From Acanthoscelides obtectus (lineage: Eukaryota; Arthropoda; Insecta; Coleoptera; Chrysomelidae): 64,000 nt of DNA. Positions 22,800 to 34,780 of the stretch are shown one piece after another. Both the position numbers and the translations under genes were made by a program. A model generated the notes under the pieces. It searched no databases and was not told the origin of the DNA. It saw only the letters and a list, made by a program, of their open reading frames with translations. Every line of letters begins with the position of its first letter. Position 1 is the first letter of the stretch. The stretch covers positions 25,220,214-25,284,213 of the forward strand of contig CAVLJG010000003.1 in the NCBI GenBank assembly GCA_963669975.1, written 5' to 3'.

Positions 22800-23060
22800 A
22801 AATGGCGTAAATGAGGTTGACTCTGCACTTTATACGCAACCTTAGCATCAGTGCACTACCTGTTTTTTTTTTGCCTGCGACTTTCAAAAACTGCAAAGCA
22901 TTTTCGTCCTTGGCATAGTAGTAACCTTGTGTAAAAATTTCACCAAAATCCGACGTTTTTTTTTTAAATTCACGTATTACAATACTTCCTCGACAGTAAC
23001 GTGGAAAATAAAATGCTGGAGCGACAACCTTTTTTTCACCCGATGGCTGCAGTTTCAATT
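22800..23060. repeat. Interspersed GACA-family repeat, fragment
   Basis: Contains gaggttgactctgcacttta, then tttcaaaaactgcaaagcat, cttggcatagtagtaacctt, gtgtaaaaatttcaccaaaa and attacaatacttcctcgaca, all signature words of the family. The phrase order matches the 24485 and 36990 copies; the microsatellite core is deleted. Confidence 0.65.
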
Positions 23061-24484
23061 ATTTGCCCAAGGAAATACGAAAGACTGATAAAGTATCAAG
23101 GACCATATTTTGGATTTTTATTAACTAAGTACACAATTTTGACGTTTAGATTGGTTCATTATACTTGTAATAGATAACAACTCAATTCAAGCCTCGTATA
23201 ATTAAGAAAGAGGTATTTAGAACCACGAAGGCCTCAATAAAACATCCGCGTTGTCTAGAAATTTTAAACAGCGTAGCAATGAAGTATTCAGTCGTAGGTA
23301 CCAACAAAGTGTATACAAAATAATAAATTTACGATAAATTAAAAATTGTGATAATAAGATAACGGACATTTCAGAAGAGAAACAACGTATTCGAGGTTGA
23401 ATGTTAATGTAAACGAATGATAATTGCAATTGTTAAGAGGAGCGTTCAAATATATACAGCATATTATTACGCATGCATAGTCACATTAGAGAGACTGCTA
23501 GCATCCCAAATAGACGAAACTTTTCCGTTCTTGTCATAATCGTATCTTTGTGTCAAAATTTCATTAAAATCCGACCAGTACTTCCCAAGTTATACCAGAA
23601 CGCGATAACAATACTTTATCGCTATTTGGCGGGAGTAGCAAAAAATATGACGCGTTTAATTTCATTGGAATAAAAATTCTTGGGTTTCGGTCAACGTAAA
23701 TTCATTTTATTTCATTCGTACAACGTTTAGGTTATCAAAGCCATTTACGTAACATCTCTGGTGTAATCATACTAAATGCTTCCATCTTGAACACCCTGTA
23801 TACGTATATAGAACAAGTTTGAAATTCTCAGTTTTGCAGAAAACCTACTTTATAAATTTTAGGCGTACATTTTCTCAAGCAGTACCAAGGGTACTGATTT
23901 AATATTTTCCAGAATACTTTATGTATACGAGGATGGCCTAAATGGCCCAAATGTACGAATTAAATAAAATTAATTTATGTTGATCCAAAAATGTGTATTC
24001 TAAAAAGTTATGCTAACCGTCAGGATTATAATAAGAGGAGTTTAAATACCGCTCTTAAATGATGTCGAGAGGCTGTTACGCGCATCTTCTCAAAATGATC
24101 ATTTTAGGTGTGCTTCAACTTAACGATTGGTGAAAGTTCAATTGATGTAGTAAAATTTGTTTACTTACGAAAAAACGCTAAACAATAATCGTAAATTTTA
24201 CATCGCATTGCGTCACTTTTATAACGTGTCAATATTCGTTAAATGCCCATTCTTTCGAATAACAGTATAATAATTCTAACAGTGTCCGTGTCTAGGACAA
24301 TTTATTATTCATAAACTACTGATGGAACATTATTGTAAAAAGTACTGCCAACAGTTGCCGATGCTTACTTGAGGGAAGGGAGAAATGTCGGATGTTAAGA
24401 TCGACGGTAGGTCCCAAATCTCCCATTTTCTGACAATAGACCGGGCTTCGCTTGTGGGTCATATTTGAAATCTGATTAAAAAAA
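23061..24484. other. Unassigned DNA with short GACA-family words
   Basis: Around 23470-23660 there are weak matches to the same repeat (gtgtcaaaatttcattaaaa, ccgaccagtacttcccaagt). At 23791 the word acaccctgta resembles a mariner TIR end, but no partner was found. Otherwise nothing recognised. Confidence 0.45.
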
Positions 24485-25200
24485 TTGCGTCAAGTAGGTG
24501 GAGTCTACACTTCCCATGCAACGTCGTCATCAGTTAATAACATCCTTTTTCTACCTTTACCGGTACTGCCATCCATCTGGCAACGTCGCCCCTCCTCCAC
24601 ACCTCATGACGCGCCAGATGCGGCAGCGCTGCAGTAATGGTAGGGCACTTGTCGAGGTCGGCACGACGGCCGGTGAACCTTCAGAAGAGACTCAGATACG
24701 TGTATCGAAAACATTCCTCTATAATTATGAGTTTTAGCGACAAATGTATGGGAAAATCATTGTGTGGAAAAAATTGACATATACCCTCCCCTAATCCCTA
24801 TAGCGCTCAGCACTTGAACTCTACAAGAAAATTTCTGAAAATAATCAAAAAGCGAGCGCTTTCCCTTTTTTGTCGTTATGTTTTTTCCCCGTGGCTCCAC
24901 CGATTTTCATAAACTAAAAAGCTTTTTCGCCCTTGGCATAGTAGTAGCATTGTGTAGAAATTTATTTCAAATCCAAGCAGTACTTTCGAAGTTATAGAAG
25001 GGCTAAGGATTAGAGGACAGAGAGACCGACAGACAGCAACATGCAGAACGATAGACTGACCAACAGACAGACAGTGGGAAATGAGTGACATCGTTTTTCG
25101 CAATGTAAGTATATGTTACAGACATCCAAAAATCAATATACCACTTTCGAAATTTTTTGCGGTTACAATAGGCGTAGAAGTAAAATTTTCGAAAACTCGT
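24485..25200. repeat. Interspersed GACA-family repeat, long copy
   Basis: Most complete copy: gtcaagtaggtggagtctac at 24489, taccggtactgccatccatc, then gattttcataaactaaaaag, cttggcatagtagtagcatt, ccaagcagtactttcgaagt, a GACA-rich microsatellite (25015-25075), aaatgagtgacatcgttttt and tttgcggttacaataggcgt. No coding frame. The fixed phrase order around a GACAGACA core defines the family in this window. Class unknown; a non-autonomous Helitron or SINE-like element is possible but unproven. Confidence 0.7.
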
Positions 25201-25519
25201 AATCTGCAACTTAGAACAAAACCTGTTTCTTGGGTAAATTGGGTGCGTAGATCATGAATATGTCAGTTTTTCGCTGAGATCAACACTTTCCTGAACAAAG
25301 TGATTACACTATTTCATGAATATACCAACAATGTGAACGTCTATGTGCACTCACAGGGCACAAGCATCCTGAATGTAGGGCCTTAATTACTAAGATAATA
25401 GAGTAACACGAAACAACCAGGTTCGTATTAATTAGATGTTATTGTTCGACGAAAGTGCCTATTTAGGCTTGTTAGGGTATATTTAGAACCTTTTGTCAGA
25501 CCCTTGACTGTTGTTAACA
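25201..25519. other. Unassigned DNA
   Basis: No gene or repeat recognised before the TA-flanked element. Confidence 0.5.
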
Positions 25520-25521
25520 TA

Positions 25522-26982
25522 CGAGCCCCTTCCCACTTCAGTTGACCCCAGTATTGAAATCTTAGTTTTTTTCTTATCAAACACAAATAATAGAAATGTA
25601 GCAGGGTGTTATAGGTTTAAAATATTAACAATGAATATTTTGATAATATATAGTAGAAAACACCAACTATATCACTCTCTAATCAAATTTGCAGCATAAA
25701 AATAACACATGTTGCTACAGCATATCAAGCTATTTTCATTTCAATGCAAAATAAGTCTATAACGCATAGGTGGCTCTGAAAAATAAAAGCCCTGACAATT
25801 GTTTTTATTAATCACAGCAGTCAGAATACGTTTAAAATAGTTTTGGGTAGTTAAGGTTTTCAAAATGGGTAGAGGAAAGGTTATTAGTGAGAAAATTCGG
25901 TTACTGATAATTAATTTTTTAATTCTGGGAAATCAAACTCAGAAATTGCAACTTTGTTAGACATATCGCGGTACAGTGTGAGAAATACTGTTAGAACATA
26001 TAACGTAACTGGTTCAGTTAATATTAAGCCATGATATGTGAAAAAAAGTAATATCACAAATGCCGACCGAAGAGCATTAAGAAGAATAATCGTGAAAAAC
26101 AGGCGTGCCAATTATTTACAATTAAGTGCTCTGTGGAGTGACGCTGTTGGAAGGAGAATTTCGAGGTCCACAACTCATAGAGAGGCCCACAAACTGGGAT
26201 TTAGCACTTGCAAGGGAAGTTTTCTTATAAAAAAAAGTGAAGTAAAAACCCTAAAGCTGCACAACTTGTTTATAGGCCAAAGAAATGCCACTATTAACTC
26301 CACTGCAAAAGAAAAATCGGCTTAGATGGGCTAAAGAACATAGACAATGGACACCTCAACAATGGTGTGCAATACAATGGAGTGATGAGGCCCGATTCGA
26401 AGTTTGTGTTGGTGACAGTCGCAGTAGAGTTATTCGCAAAAAAATGAAGCATTCCATGTTGACTGTCTGAATAGAAAAGTGAAATCTACAGCATCCATTA
26501 TGGTCTGGGGCAGTATGTCATCAAAAGGAGTAGGAAAACTTCATTTTATTGATGGAAATGTGGATACAAACAAATATTTGGCAATTTTAGAAGAATCGCT
26601 TTTACCAGTGATGGAAGAATGTTTGACATCCGGCCAAGATTTTGTGTTTCAGCAAGATGGTGCAGCGTGCCATACATACCTCAAAAAAGGCTATAAAATG
26701 GATGGAAGAAAATAATGTACCCCCTTTGAAGTGGATTACTTCTTTCAATTGTTGCTTTGTTAACTTCGCGCCTTTATTCGCACATTGTTTATTTGTTCAC
26801 ATGTTCTATTAGTTATAGGTCTAAGTGATTTCAAATATCTATTTTTTACGACTAGAGCGTATCTAAAATGTTTTTGAGAAAATAAATTGTTTTAGAAGTA
26901 AATAGTTTCGTCATGTTTAGTTTATAAAGGCATATTATGGTACAAATCTTGAAGTGGGCCAACTGAAGTGGGAAGGGGCTCA
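25522..26982 (+). mobile_element. Tc1-type element, 1461 bp, TA-flanked
   Basis: TA at 25520-25521 and 26983-26984. TIRs read cgagccccttcccacttcag and tgagccccttcccacttcag inwards and stay paired for ~26 bp. It encloses a decayed transposase whose third catalytic region is missing. Not related closely to Tc1 copies A-D. Confidence 0.85.
25865..26760 (+). pseudogene. Tc1-like transposase, frameshifted and truncated
   Basis: Starts MGRGKVISEKIRLLI at 25865; after a frame change: KSNSEIATLLDISRYSVRNT and TYNVTGSVNIKP (helix-turn-helix), a stop, then ITNADRRALRRIIVKNRRAN. The catalytic half is in later frames: TPLQKKNRLRWAKEHRQW, IQWSDEARFEV (first Asp), ASIMVWGSMSSKGVGKLHFI and FVFQQDGAACHT (second Asp). 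After MEENNVPPLKW the expected SPDLN-IEHLW segment with the third catalytic Glu is absent. At least three frame changes. Dead copy within intact TIRs. Confidence 0.8.
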
Positions 26983-26984
26983 TA

Positions 26985-28497
26985 ATTCCTTCCTAGGATC
27001 CTTGTAATGAGAAATCCACATTTGAATATTTCAATGAAGTCATGTTCTGCAATATTGTCCCTCCTTTAGAATATTACAAACAGATCATATTCTTCTTTTA
27101 CATTGTCTCTGCTGTTGAATATTACAAATAAATCAGATCTCTTGCGTTTATTAGGAAACAGGACAGAAAATCAGCTGCTATCCTGCCAAGTTGCAGGGTA
27201 CAATTTGTGTTCAAACACAAAATCGAAATTAGTGTATTTACAGAATGCAAATATAACAGAAAAAACGCTGCCTTTACAATCTGTTATGTGCATTTTGTGA
27301 TGCTCGGTGGTGTCTCGTGTCATTCGTACCAACTAGGAACGCATCGGGTACTACTTTTTTCAAATTGCTTAGTACCCTGTACTCGCTCAGGCTGGAAATA
27401 CCGAGTACTCGCCGGGAACTCGGTGGAGTGACTTGCTCTATATTATTTTAGCAACTGTTAGTGATATTCAGATTATATTTGCGTTTTTAAAAGATCTCTT
27501 TAGTCTCATGATTGATTTGGCTTGCCAAGAAGTTAACGCACCACACAAAAAACGGCTATACAGCTTACATAACTTTTTGAGAGTAAACCATTGCAGGTTA
27601 AGGTATTTATGGTATTTTCAGATTTTTTTTTAAAGATGAGTGTCTTCTAACAACTATCCACTGCGGATTTCTGCATCTACAATAATGAGTTACAATTGAA
27701 ACCATAAGTTGACATTACATTTTTGGAACAGTTGTTTGTGATATATTTTTCAAGCTTTCCTATTAAAAGAAAATCACATTTGTAAGAATGACATTTAAAC
27801 CTACATTTTTGTAGTTCAGGGACCAACAGGGATTTGGGAATGACTGAATCTGACTTATTCTTATGAGTGAACATAGATTTTCTGCGCAGAAACGTGGGTT
27901 ACAGATTGTTCGCGACACTTTTTGACTTTTGCTGCATTATTTTATTTCATTCTGTGGTTTTGTTGTCTTTTAAGAGATCATATGAAAGATAAAAATGCAA
28001 ATAAAAAGTGCAGAAACGCAATACAACAATGGTGTTTCAGTTTAACAACTTATAGTAGCTGCTCCAAGGACTTTATAATGAAAAAAAAACATGTAGTAGC
28101 AACACCCTGTATATAAAAAATAAGATATGCATATAGGGTCATCACACTAGCTTACTAGAGAAGACGGAAGACATTTACTCAAAAATATCACCCAAATCAG
28201 GCATCTGATATTGACAAAAATATACTGTCACCTTAGCTATTTTTATGATTATGCATAAATTTCTTGGAGAACATATGAGGTCAAAGTTTGCAGATTTGGC
28301 ACAGCGCATCTGCAATTCTTTGGTTTGAGCAAGTTGTGTGTCTTGCATTGAGTCTGACGAATTACCGAGCAAGAGTCAAGAGGATTGACACATCAATTTT
28401 TCAACTCCCCTAAAAAGCTAGTTTGATGAACTTTATTTAACATCAACTGGATGGAGTGATTAGCATTTACAACAAATATTATGCATAACGCTATATT
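26985..28497. other. Unassigned DNA (1.5 kb)
   Basis: Holds a two-copy 48-bp tandem repeat (27054-27149). At 28101 the word aacaccctgtatat resembles a mariner TIR end without a partner. Short open frames show no motif. Confidence 0.45.
27054..27149. repeat. Two-copy 48-bp tandem repeat
   Basis: attgtccctcctttagaata and attgtctctgctgttgaata begin two units spaced 48 bp, both continuing with ttacaaa.agatca-like sequence. Confidence 0.6.
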
Positions 28498-29916
28498 CTA
28501 AGTGACATATAAATCCGAACACCCAGTTTAAATGGTTTTATTTTAATAAAATTTTGTATAAGTACTTAATGAAGCATAATAAGTAAATGATAAAAATTTC
28601 AAAATGATTGCACTGCTTTAAAGCCCTTTGTCCTTTAATAATGTGTGGATGCACCCTGATGTGCTACGCATTCTCCAACGCGCCTAGGCATGCTTCTGAT
28701 CAGGTGGTCAATGTCCTCCTGTGGTATCTCATTCCAGGCAACCACCAACTCCTCTCGAAGTGCTTCTAGAGTCTGAGGAAGACGTTGCAAATTGAGCAAT
28801 CTCCTACCCATCATATCCCACACGTGCTCAACTGGGGATAAGTCGGGAGATCTTGGTGGCCATGGTAACAATGTGACACCATTATGTTGAAAGAAGTCTA
28901 TTGTGACTCTTGCAACATGTGGTCGGGCATTATCTTGTTGGAAAGTAGGATCTGCCAGGGTGTCAAGATAGGGTAAAAGATGGGGTTCTAGAACTTCGTG
29001 GATATAACGCTGCGCGTTCATGTTACCTCTGATGAAGATTAAAGGTGACCTGGAACCATAAGCTATAGCACCCCAAACCATAACTCCAACAGTGTGATGA
29101 ACATGTCTTTCAACAAAAAACTGTGGATTCCTCCTTTCACCACGTCGCCTTCTAACCCTGGCACGACCATCGTGCATGCCTAAACAAAATCGAGACTCGT
29201 CACTAAAGACAATACTGTTCCATTCCTGATCCCAGAGTGACCGTTGTCTGCACCACTCAAGGCGATTACGTCGGTGTTCTCGAGTTAAAGGGAGGACCCA
29301 GTGTGGCTGGTATGAAAACAAGCCAAAACTTCTCATTCGTCGGTAAACACTTCGCATGCCAATTGGTCTTCCGTGTTCTGCAAACCATTCATTTGCAATG
29401 GACCTGGTAGTGGAGAAACGGTCCCTTAAGGCCAATAATCTTAGGCGGCGATCTTCACGGTCTGTTGTTCTACGGCGGCGTCCAGTGCCCCTTGCTCTTT
29501 GCGTACGGCCTTCTCGAAGCCATGCCTGACAACACCTAACCACAGTGTCTACACTTCTTTGCACTCTAACTGCAATTGCCCGAAAAGAAAGTCCAGCTTC
29601 CCGAAGTCCCACTATACGGCCCCTATCAAACTCACTAAGTTGACGAAATCGTACAGGTCTCCGCACTCTAGGCATCGTAACCGATCGTAAAGGATGTCAA
29701 GAACCAAAATCCGCCAACGTTGATTCTTTACTGCGGCTGAAATATATGCATTTTTAGAGCGTTAGTGAATTAAAAAAAAAGCAGTATAAAAACCGGAATG
29801 TCCAACTGATAAGGCTGAAAATTTTTTCACTTGTCAGCAGTAAGATAAATACATTCACCAACTTTTATTAAAATAAAACCATTTAAACTGGGTGTTCGGA
29901 TTTATATGTCACTTAG
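28498..29916 (-). mobile_element. Tc1 family element, copy B (intact, 1419 bp)
   Basis: Both ends carry the family's 54-bp TIR (ctaagtgacatataaatccg inwards). TA follows the right end (29917-29918); the left flank is TT, probably a mutated TA. Same length as copy D. Contains one uninterrupted transposase frame. It has all visible parts of an autonomous element. Confidence 0.92.
28635..29675 (-). CDS. Tc1-family transposase, intact (copy B)
   Basis: 346 codons, intact, typical length for Tc1 transposases (~340). Domains: paired-like helix-turn-helix (~10-60), basic GTGRRRR hinge (~63-70), second helix-turn-helix (~75-125), and a DDE catalytic domain with D159 (FSDESRF), D248 (FQQDNARPH) and E283 (SPVEHVWD), spacing DD34E. 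The C-terminus is IRSMPRRVGECVAHQG. It catalyses cut-and-paste transposition into TA in the nucleus. By my count it differs from copy D at about 14 residues, none at the catalytic triad. The 3' TIR supplies AATAAA as a possible poly(A) signal. No intron is needed. Confidence 0.92.
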   Translation of the reverse strand: MPRVRRPVRFRQLSEFDRGRIVGLREAGLSFRAIAVRVQRSVDTVVRCCQAWLREGRTQRARGTGRRRRTTDREDRRLRLLALRDRFSTTRSIANEWFAEHGRPIGMRSVYRRMRSFGLFSYQPHWVLPLTREHRRNRLEWCRQRSLWDQEWNSIVFSDESRFCLGMHDGRARVRRRRGERRNPQFFVERHVHHTVGVMVWGAIAYGSRSPLIFIRGNMNAQRYIHEVLEPHLLPYLDTLADPTFQQDNARPHVARVTIDFFQHNGVTLLPWPPRSPDLSPVEHVWDMMGRRLLNLQRLPQTLEALREELVVAWNEIPQEDIDHLIRSMPRRVGECVAHQGASTHY

Positions 29917-29918
29917 TA

Positions 29919-31340
29919 TATATATAATACGCTATAGTCAGAGTTTTATTATAGCAAATTTAATTTGTGGATCCAAATCGTTATATCTGCAGTAGCCCTT
30001 TTTTCATCTCTCTTCTAAAGTTTCGGATGGATGGTGTTTCAAAAAGGTCTAAAATGTCGTTCAGTATATATAGTGCTGTAAGTAAGTAAAGCATTTTTGG
30101 AATTTAGACGTTGTATGAAATGGGATATTGAAATAGGCACTTTCTCTTAAATATTCGCCGGTAATATGTTCTTGTTTATGTATATCTTTGAAACAGAGCC
30201 TCATCCAGCAGTTTTGCAATATTTGAATTTTGTGTTTCATTTCTTCCTTAAGAAACTCATACTAAATACAGCTCAGCGCCATGATCTAGTGCATTGATAA
30301 GTCTAAATTTTATATCACTGGTTAAAACATGACATATTTACTATACTCGAAGTTTATTTATCACATGGTTCTCAAAGCTTAAGTTTATGTCCAATAAAAT
30401 TACTGAATTCCTAGCTTCCTCTACAATTACAACAGCTGTATCACCTAAAACAATATCTGAACTAACCAATTCTTTAAATTTTAAAACTGTTAATATACGT
30501 ATAGAATCAATGCAGTAAGCGTTTTTGAAGAATGAAGCTTCAACAAATTTTTGGAATAGTTTACAATCATTTCTAGATTCATATTTAATTCGAAAATCAA
30601 TGCATTTGGGTTGCATGCTTTATAAATTTGTACATAATCAGATGTATATTCCAGTCGTGTGATATAAAATTTAATAAACCAGATGAATTGAATGTAAATA
30701 GTAACGGAATACCAGAAATTACACACATTTTATCAAGTTGCTTTCCAAAGATAACCACGGATTTAGGACGACGAGCACATTGAAAAACGCTTTTTGAATG
30801 AAGCCAAAGGTTACAATTACGAATGAGTCATGTAGATGCAAAATGCCATTTTAGACCTATTTTTATAGACCATTTTCGGTTACTCTTCAATGCCTCAACT
30901 GCCGTAGAAATAGTACTAGTGCTTTTTGAATAATGTCGCCAGTTTTGTTTTCTATAAGGGTTAGTGATACTTACTAAGAATTGATTTTCTAGGTGCCTAC
31001 ATTTAATAACGTACCTGAAACAAAAAAAATAAATGAGTATTTTCCAAGTAGATTTAAATTCAATTAATTATTATTATAAAAAGCGATGGATGGTGCAATT
31101 CTAGGTAATGTCATGGGTGCCCCATACGAATGGAGGAATGTGCACATTTGGCGTATTTTTAGGTTTTTTAAGAGATGCCTCGTTCCTAAAAATAATTTTG
31201 GAGCCGTACATTTACAGAATACATCAGTTTGCACAGCTTCATGATTGTCTGGCCGTTAAATGAAACCACACATGTTTAAATTACTATTCTAGTTAAGTTT
31301 TGGCCGTCAATATATTGCCACTGTCATTTGTACATTGGAA
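29919..31340. other. Unassigned DNA (1.4 kb)
   Basis: AT-rich. Minus-strand open frames at 30341-30726 have no recognised motif. No element ends seen. Confidence 0.45.
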
Positions 31341-31348
31341 AAGGCCCA

Positions 31349-31372
31349 CCCTGATGGCCGAAACGTCAGTAA
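31349..31372 (+). ncRNA. Degenerate hammerhead-like core motif
   Basis: ccctgatggccgaaacgtca has the CUGAUG and CGAAAC parts of a hammerhead ribozyme core next to each other, but the A after CUGAUG and a real stem II are missing. Phrases of this kind occur in Penelope-like elements, which carry hammerheads. No Penelope coding sequence is visible. Probably an inactive fossil or chance. Confidence 0.2.
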
Positions 31373-32472
31373 GTCATAAGCGGTTTCATTATTGCCAGGC
31401 AGTCATCAAGTCATAGCGGCAGGAAAACCATAGATACGCTTGTATTGCCGTTATCGACACCACTTTTTTATCTTCAGCACGTTGAGAAAGTCTGTCCTCC
31501 TTGGCAAAAATTCCTACCCACATGATAATGCCCAAAAATGATCCAAAAACGGACACCCGAAAATACAAAAACATCTGCTTAGATTATCAACATTTGTGTA
31601 CAATTTTCGGCGCTCACAAGTACCTGATCGTCGAGCTCTGCTGCCTGCCCCTTGACCTCTATTTACGCTTGATCTTCAATAGTAACGGGGTATAAGAAAA
31701 CATATACATTATAACAACATATAATAAATCTTAGTTTTCCCTTTATATAATTGACACGTGGCAACAGTGTATGCTTCTCTGATATTGGGGGCTAGTGGGA
31801 CATGGAACCGGGGCCCCAGCGGGGGGACCGCGGACGCTCGCTTACCGCTCGGCTGCTGCTGAAAAAGTGCAAAAACCTATGCCAAGGTCAAGGACTAGTG
31901 CGCGCCTGCTGCGTCAGTTTTCACTTTAGCATAGGTGGGCTGCCTTCTTTTCAAGCACGCAACATTCCACAAGCTTTCGCAGTTATTACATCTTTCATTC
32001 CTGAAGTTGTACCTTTATGCTTCAGATAAATCCAGATATAAGCTTTATACTGCCTTGCTGAGCACCGACGAGGGTATCTGCATTTTCGGGCATATTTGTA
32101 TATTGAATGAGTGTCATTTTATCTACTAATCGACAAACTTTTCTGGTCATAACATACAATAGTTTTCACAGAACCCTACAGTTTTGTCTGCAATCATGAA
32201 TTGGAGGCGCAAACTTTGAACTCCTTTTTTCAATTTCATATTAGGTACGCTGAGTACGGTAGTATATGCACGGAGAACTAAGATTTAAGTTGGATGCTCC
32301 TTTTGGTACATGCAATATGCCAAGATCCGACGTAACATTCAGATTTAAAAAACTTACTAAATTTTTATTAAACATACTGCTTTGGTCCATCCGACCCAAG
32401 GCAGCCAACCATGAACAGCTGTTTCGTGCTTTCTGGCTACTAATCAGTATGGTCTCAGGAGGTATACAATAG
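31373..32472. other. Unassigned DNA with a GC-rich patch
   Basis: A GC-rich patch (31795-31920) begins ccggggccccagcgggggga and is unlike the surroundings; no conserved frame is evident in it. No gene called. Confidence 0.4.
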
Positions 32473-33146
32473 TAATTCTGGTGGCTCACAACATATTTTA
32501 AATAGGTGTAAAAATCATAGAGGTTTCCGTAAATTTTGTAAATTCTCATAACACACGCAGCGGCAACACTGCAGTGAGCGATCGGTTCGAGAACGATCTC
32601 GATTAGTTTGAACGGAATAAACACGAAAGGTGCGGCGACAGTGCGCTCAGTTTAAAACTGAAGGGTTAGAGTTTGCCTGCAATTAAAAATATTGTGAGCA
32701 GTAGTAAGAAGATGAAGACACCATTTCCATTCGAAATGGGAAGAACAATATTTTTGTACAGAAGTTAAGGTAAAAATGTATGTTTGTTATGTATTACATC
32801 TGTTTCCGTTGCTAAAAAAGGGAATACCGAGAGGCACTATAAAACTGTACATTCGAGTTTTGGAAAATCACTCCCATTACGTTCTGCAACCAGAACTGAA
32901 GAACTGAAACAATTGAAAAATCAGTCAATTGGACGACATACAATGTTTTTAAAAACAATCGACAAAAGTAAAGCTGCAACTGAAGCATCACACCGGGTGT
33001 CCCAGATAATTACACAAAAGAAGAAACCTTATGAAGGCGGGAAAATGACAAAACATGCGTTTTTAGAAGCTGCAGATTCATTATTTACCAACTTTAGGAA
33101 TACAGACGAGATAGTGTCTGCTTTACCTTTATTAAATCGTATGTGA
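32473..33146 (+). pseudogene. hAT-type transposase N-terminal half (BED finger)
   Basis: Non-coding leader (32473-32690) and N-terminal coding part match the hAT segment at 58750-59057. A BED-type zinc finger is readable: CLLC, then GNTERHYKTVH. It is followed by a region typical of GTF2IRD2/Charlie-like hAT proteins: SKAATEASHRVSQII, KKKPYEGGKMTKHAF and EAADSLFTNFRNTDEIVSA. The frame stops at 33146 after LPLLNRM, so the hAT catalytic domain and dimerisation domain are absent. One base appears lost just before the finger (near 32772). The 5' TIR present in the other copy is not found here. Confidence 0.7.
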
Positions 33147-33149
33147 CAT

Positions 33150-34423
33150 GCCATTGTATGTAGTGTATTAGTTATTAGTTTATTTAAGTTTATTACCATG
33201 TATTAGTATTGGTAAAATAAACACATGTATGTCGCATACAACTGTGTATAATTTCATTTAAGTTGGCTTACATTGCTTACGACTGGTAGCTCACTGTTAA
33301 TTCCAAAATTATCAAAGTAGCTCAACACACTGAAAATGTTGGCGACCACTCGTCTATGGAAATAAGTCAGCGCAACGCGCCATCTATTGCCAGAATGGAC
33401 CAGTGCGTAGCCACTACCAGTTGGAGCTGTGAATATATCAGTCTGCAATAGTAGCGCAGTCATCAGCATGACCGACAGGTGACTGACGATTCTAGCTGCT
33501 TTGTAAATATGGTCTACACATCTGATGAGTTACTATGGAAATGATAGGTAATTAGTTTGGTAAGCAGTGGGATCGCAAACATTGCCGATAAACAATAGTG
33601 ACAACAGATAGTACATTGCAAAATAAAATTCAACGGAATTTCGTATTTCAGATCCCGCAGTTACAAACCTGACGAGAATCTAACCAATGGTTCGCCAAAT
33701 TGATCTTCATCATCATCCCGCACGATGAAAGATGACGTAAGACCCTTAGGCTACCGGCTCATAACCGCTCGACGTTCTGCGCAATGCAGATAGATGAATT
33801 GCTAATCAGCACGAAACAGCGCTGTGTGCGGTTGGTCGTAATGACAGACGCGGAAAGCGAACATGTCCATTTTAAACCTAAACAGGTTTGGAAGCAAACA
33901 GCGATAAATGGCATCAGTTTGAAGTTACGACTATGGTGAAAATCCCCTTTTAAAACAACAGTCTGGAGGTTATTAACATATACCGTGTGAACGAACCACG
34001 AAGAAATTGTGAAATCGATTGTAAAACAGGGATTAAGCAATGTTATTTAATTATAAACCCCTTTCAAAAACAGAAATCAAAAAATAACTGAGGTCTTATG
34101 AAAGAGCCTTTGTAAAGGCAAGTTTATCGAATTAGCAGAAAAATAATGGCTACAATTTATGTAGACACGATCATGAACAAAGGTTCCAAACATTGGTAAC
34201 AGAGTGCCTTTGTTGCTAAAGAGAGTTTTGAGTCATTTTATATAAATCTACTCGTATTAAGCTTATATGTAAATATTCTAACGTTTTTCACGAGACTTTT
34301 TGAATCTGTGTACTGTTTTTCGGATGAGCGCTTCCGCAACAGCGAGAACTTGAGAGACTGGAAAAATGAGCACCGACGGTATTGTAATATACTGGATCTG
34401 CTGTGAGCCAACTTTCAGGAACG
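33150..34423. other. Unassigned DNA (1.3 kb)
   Basis: Frames at 33254-33469 and 33759-34040 on the minus strand have no motif I recognise. No repeat ends seen. Confidence 0.45.
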
Positions 34424-34769
34424 TCTGTTACAGGCAAATTCAATCCTACCCACGCCAAAGTTCCTTTGTTCTTTCAAGCTGCTTGATGCCCCCTCCGGCG
34501 ACGTAGAAGTGAAACAATCGGGATTGGTAAACTATCTCCAATCGCTTTGTGTTCCTCGCTCATTCGAAAATGCAGTATACAGGTTAGTGTCCTCGCACGG
34601 TGGTACCGTGGTGTGTGCGTATGAGACGCCGTGGTGCAACTAGAAAGCGATTGGAGACACCTTACCAATCCGGTTTGTTTCACCTGAACGCCGCCAGATG
34701 GGGCATCAAGCAACCTGAAAAAGACGAAGGAACAGTGGCATAGGTAGGATTGAATTTGCCTCTAACAGC
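34424..34769. repeat. Long hairpin, ~125-bp inverted arms
   Basis: Left arm 34424-34549 and right arm 34641-34769 are reverse complements at roughly 80% identity, with shared words caggcaaattcaatcctacc (left; one difference at the start in the right arm), gcttgatgcccc and ctccaatcgcttt. The loop is ~91 bp and holds a GGTACC-centred palindrome. A transcript would fold into a long double-stranded stem. No TA or other clear target duplication. It may be a foldback or MITE-type element, or a hairpin RNA source. Confidence 0.8.
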
Positions 34770-34780
34770 CGATCCTCAAA

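Noticed and set aside
23791..23800. acaccctgta as a mariner element end (also at 28101)
   Set aside because: No inverted partner at a plausible distance; short word, likely chance or a solitary end.
33510..33560. ctgatgag...gaaa as a hammerhead ribozyme
   Set aside because: The bases between do not form stem II and no cleavage-site arm is evident.
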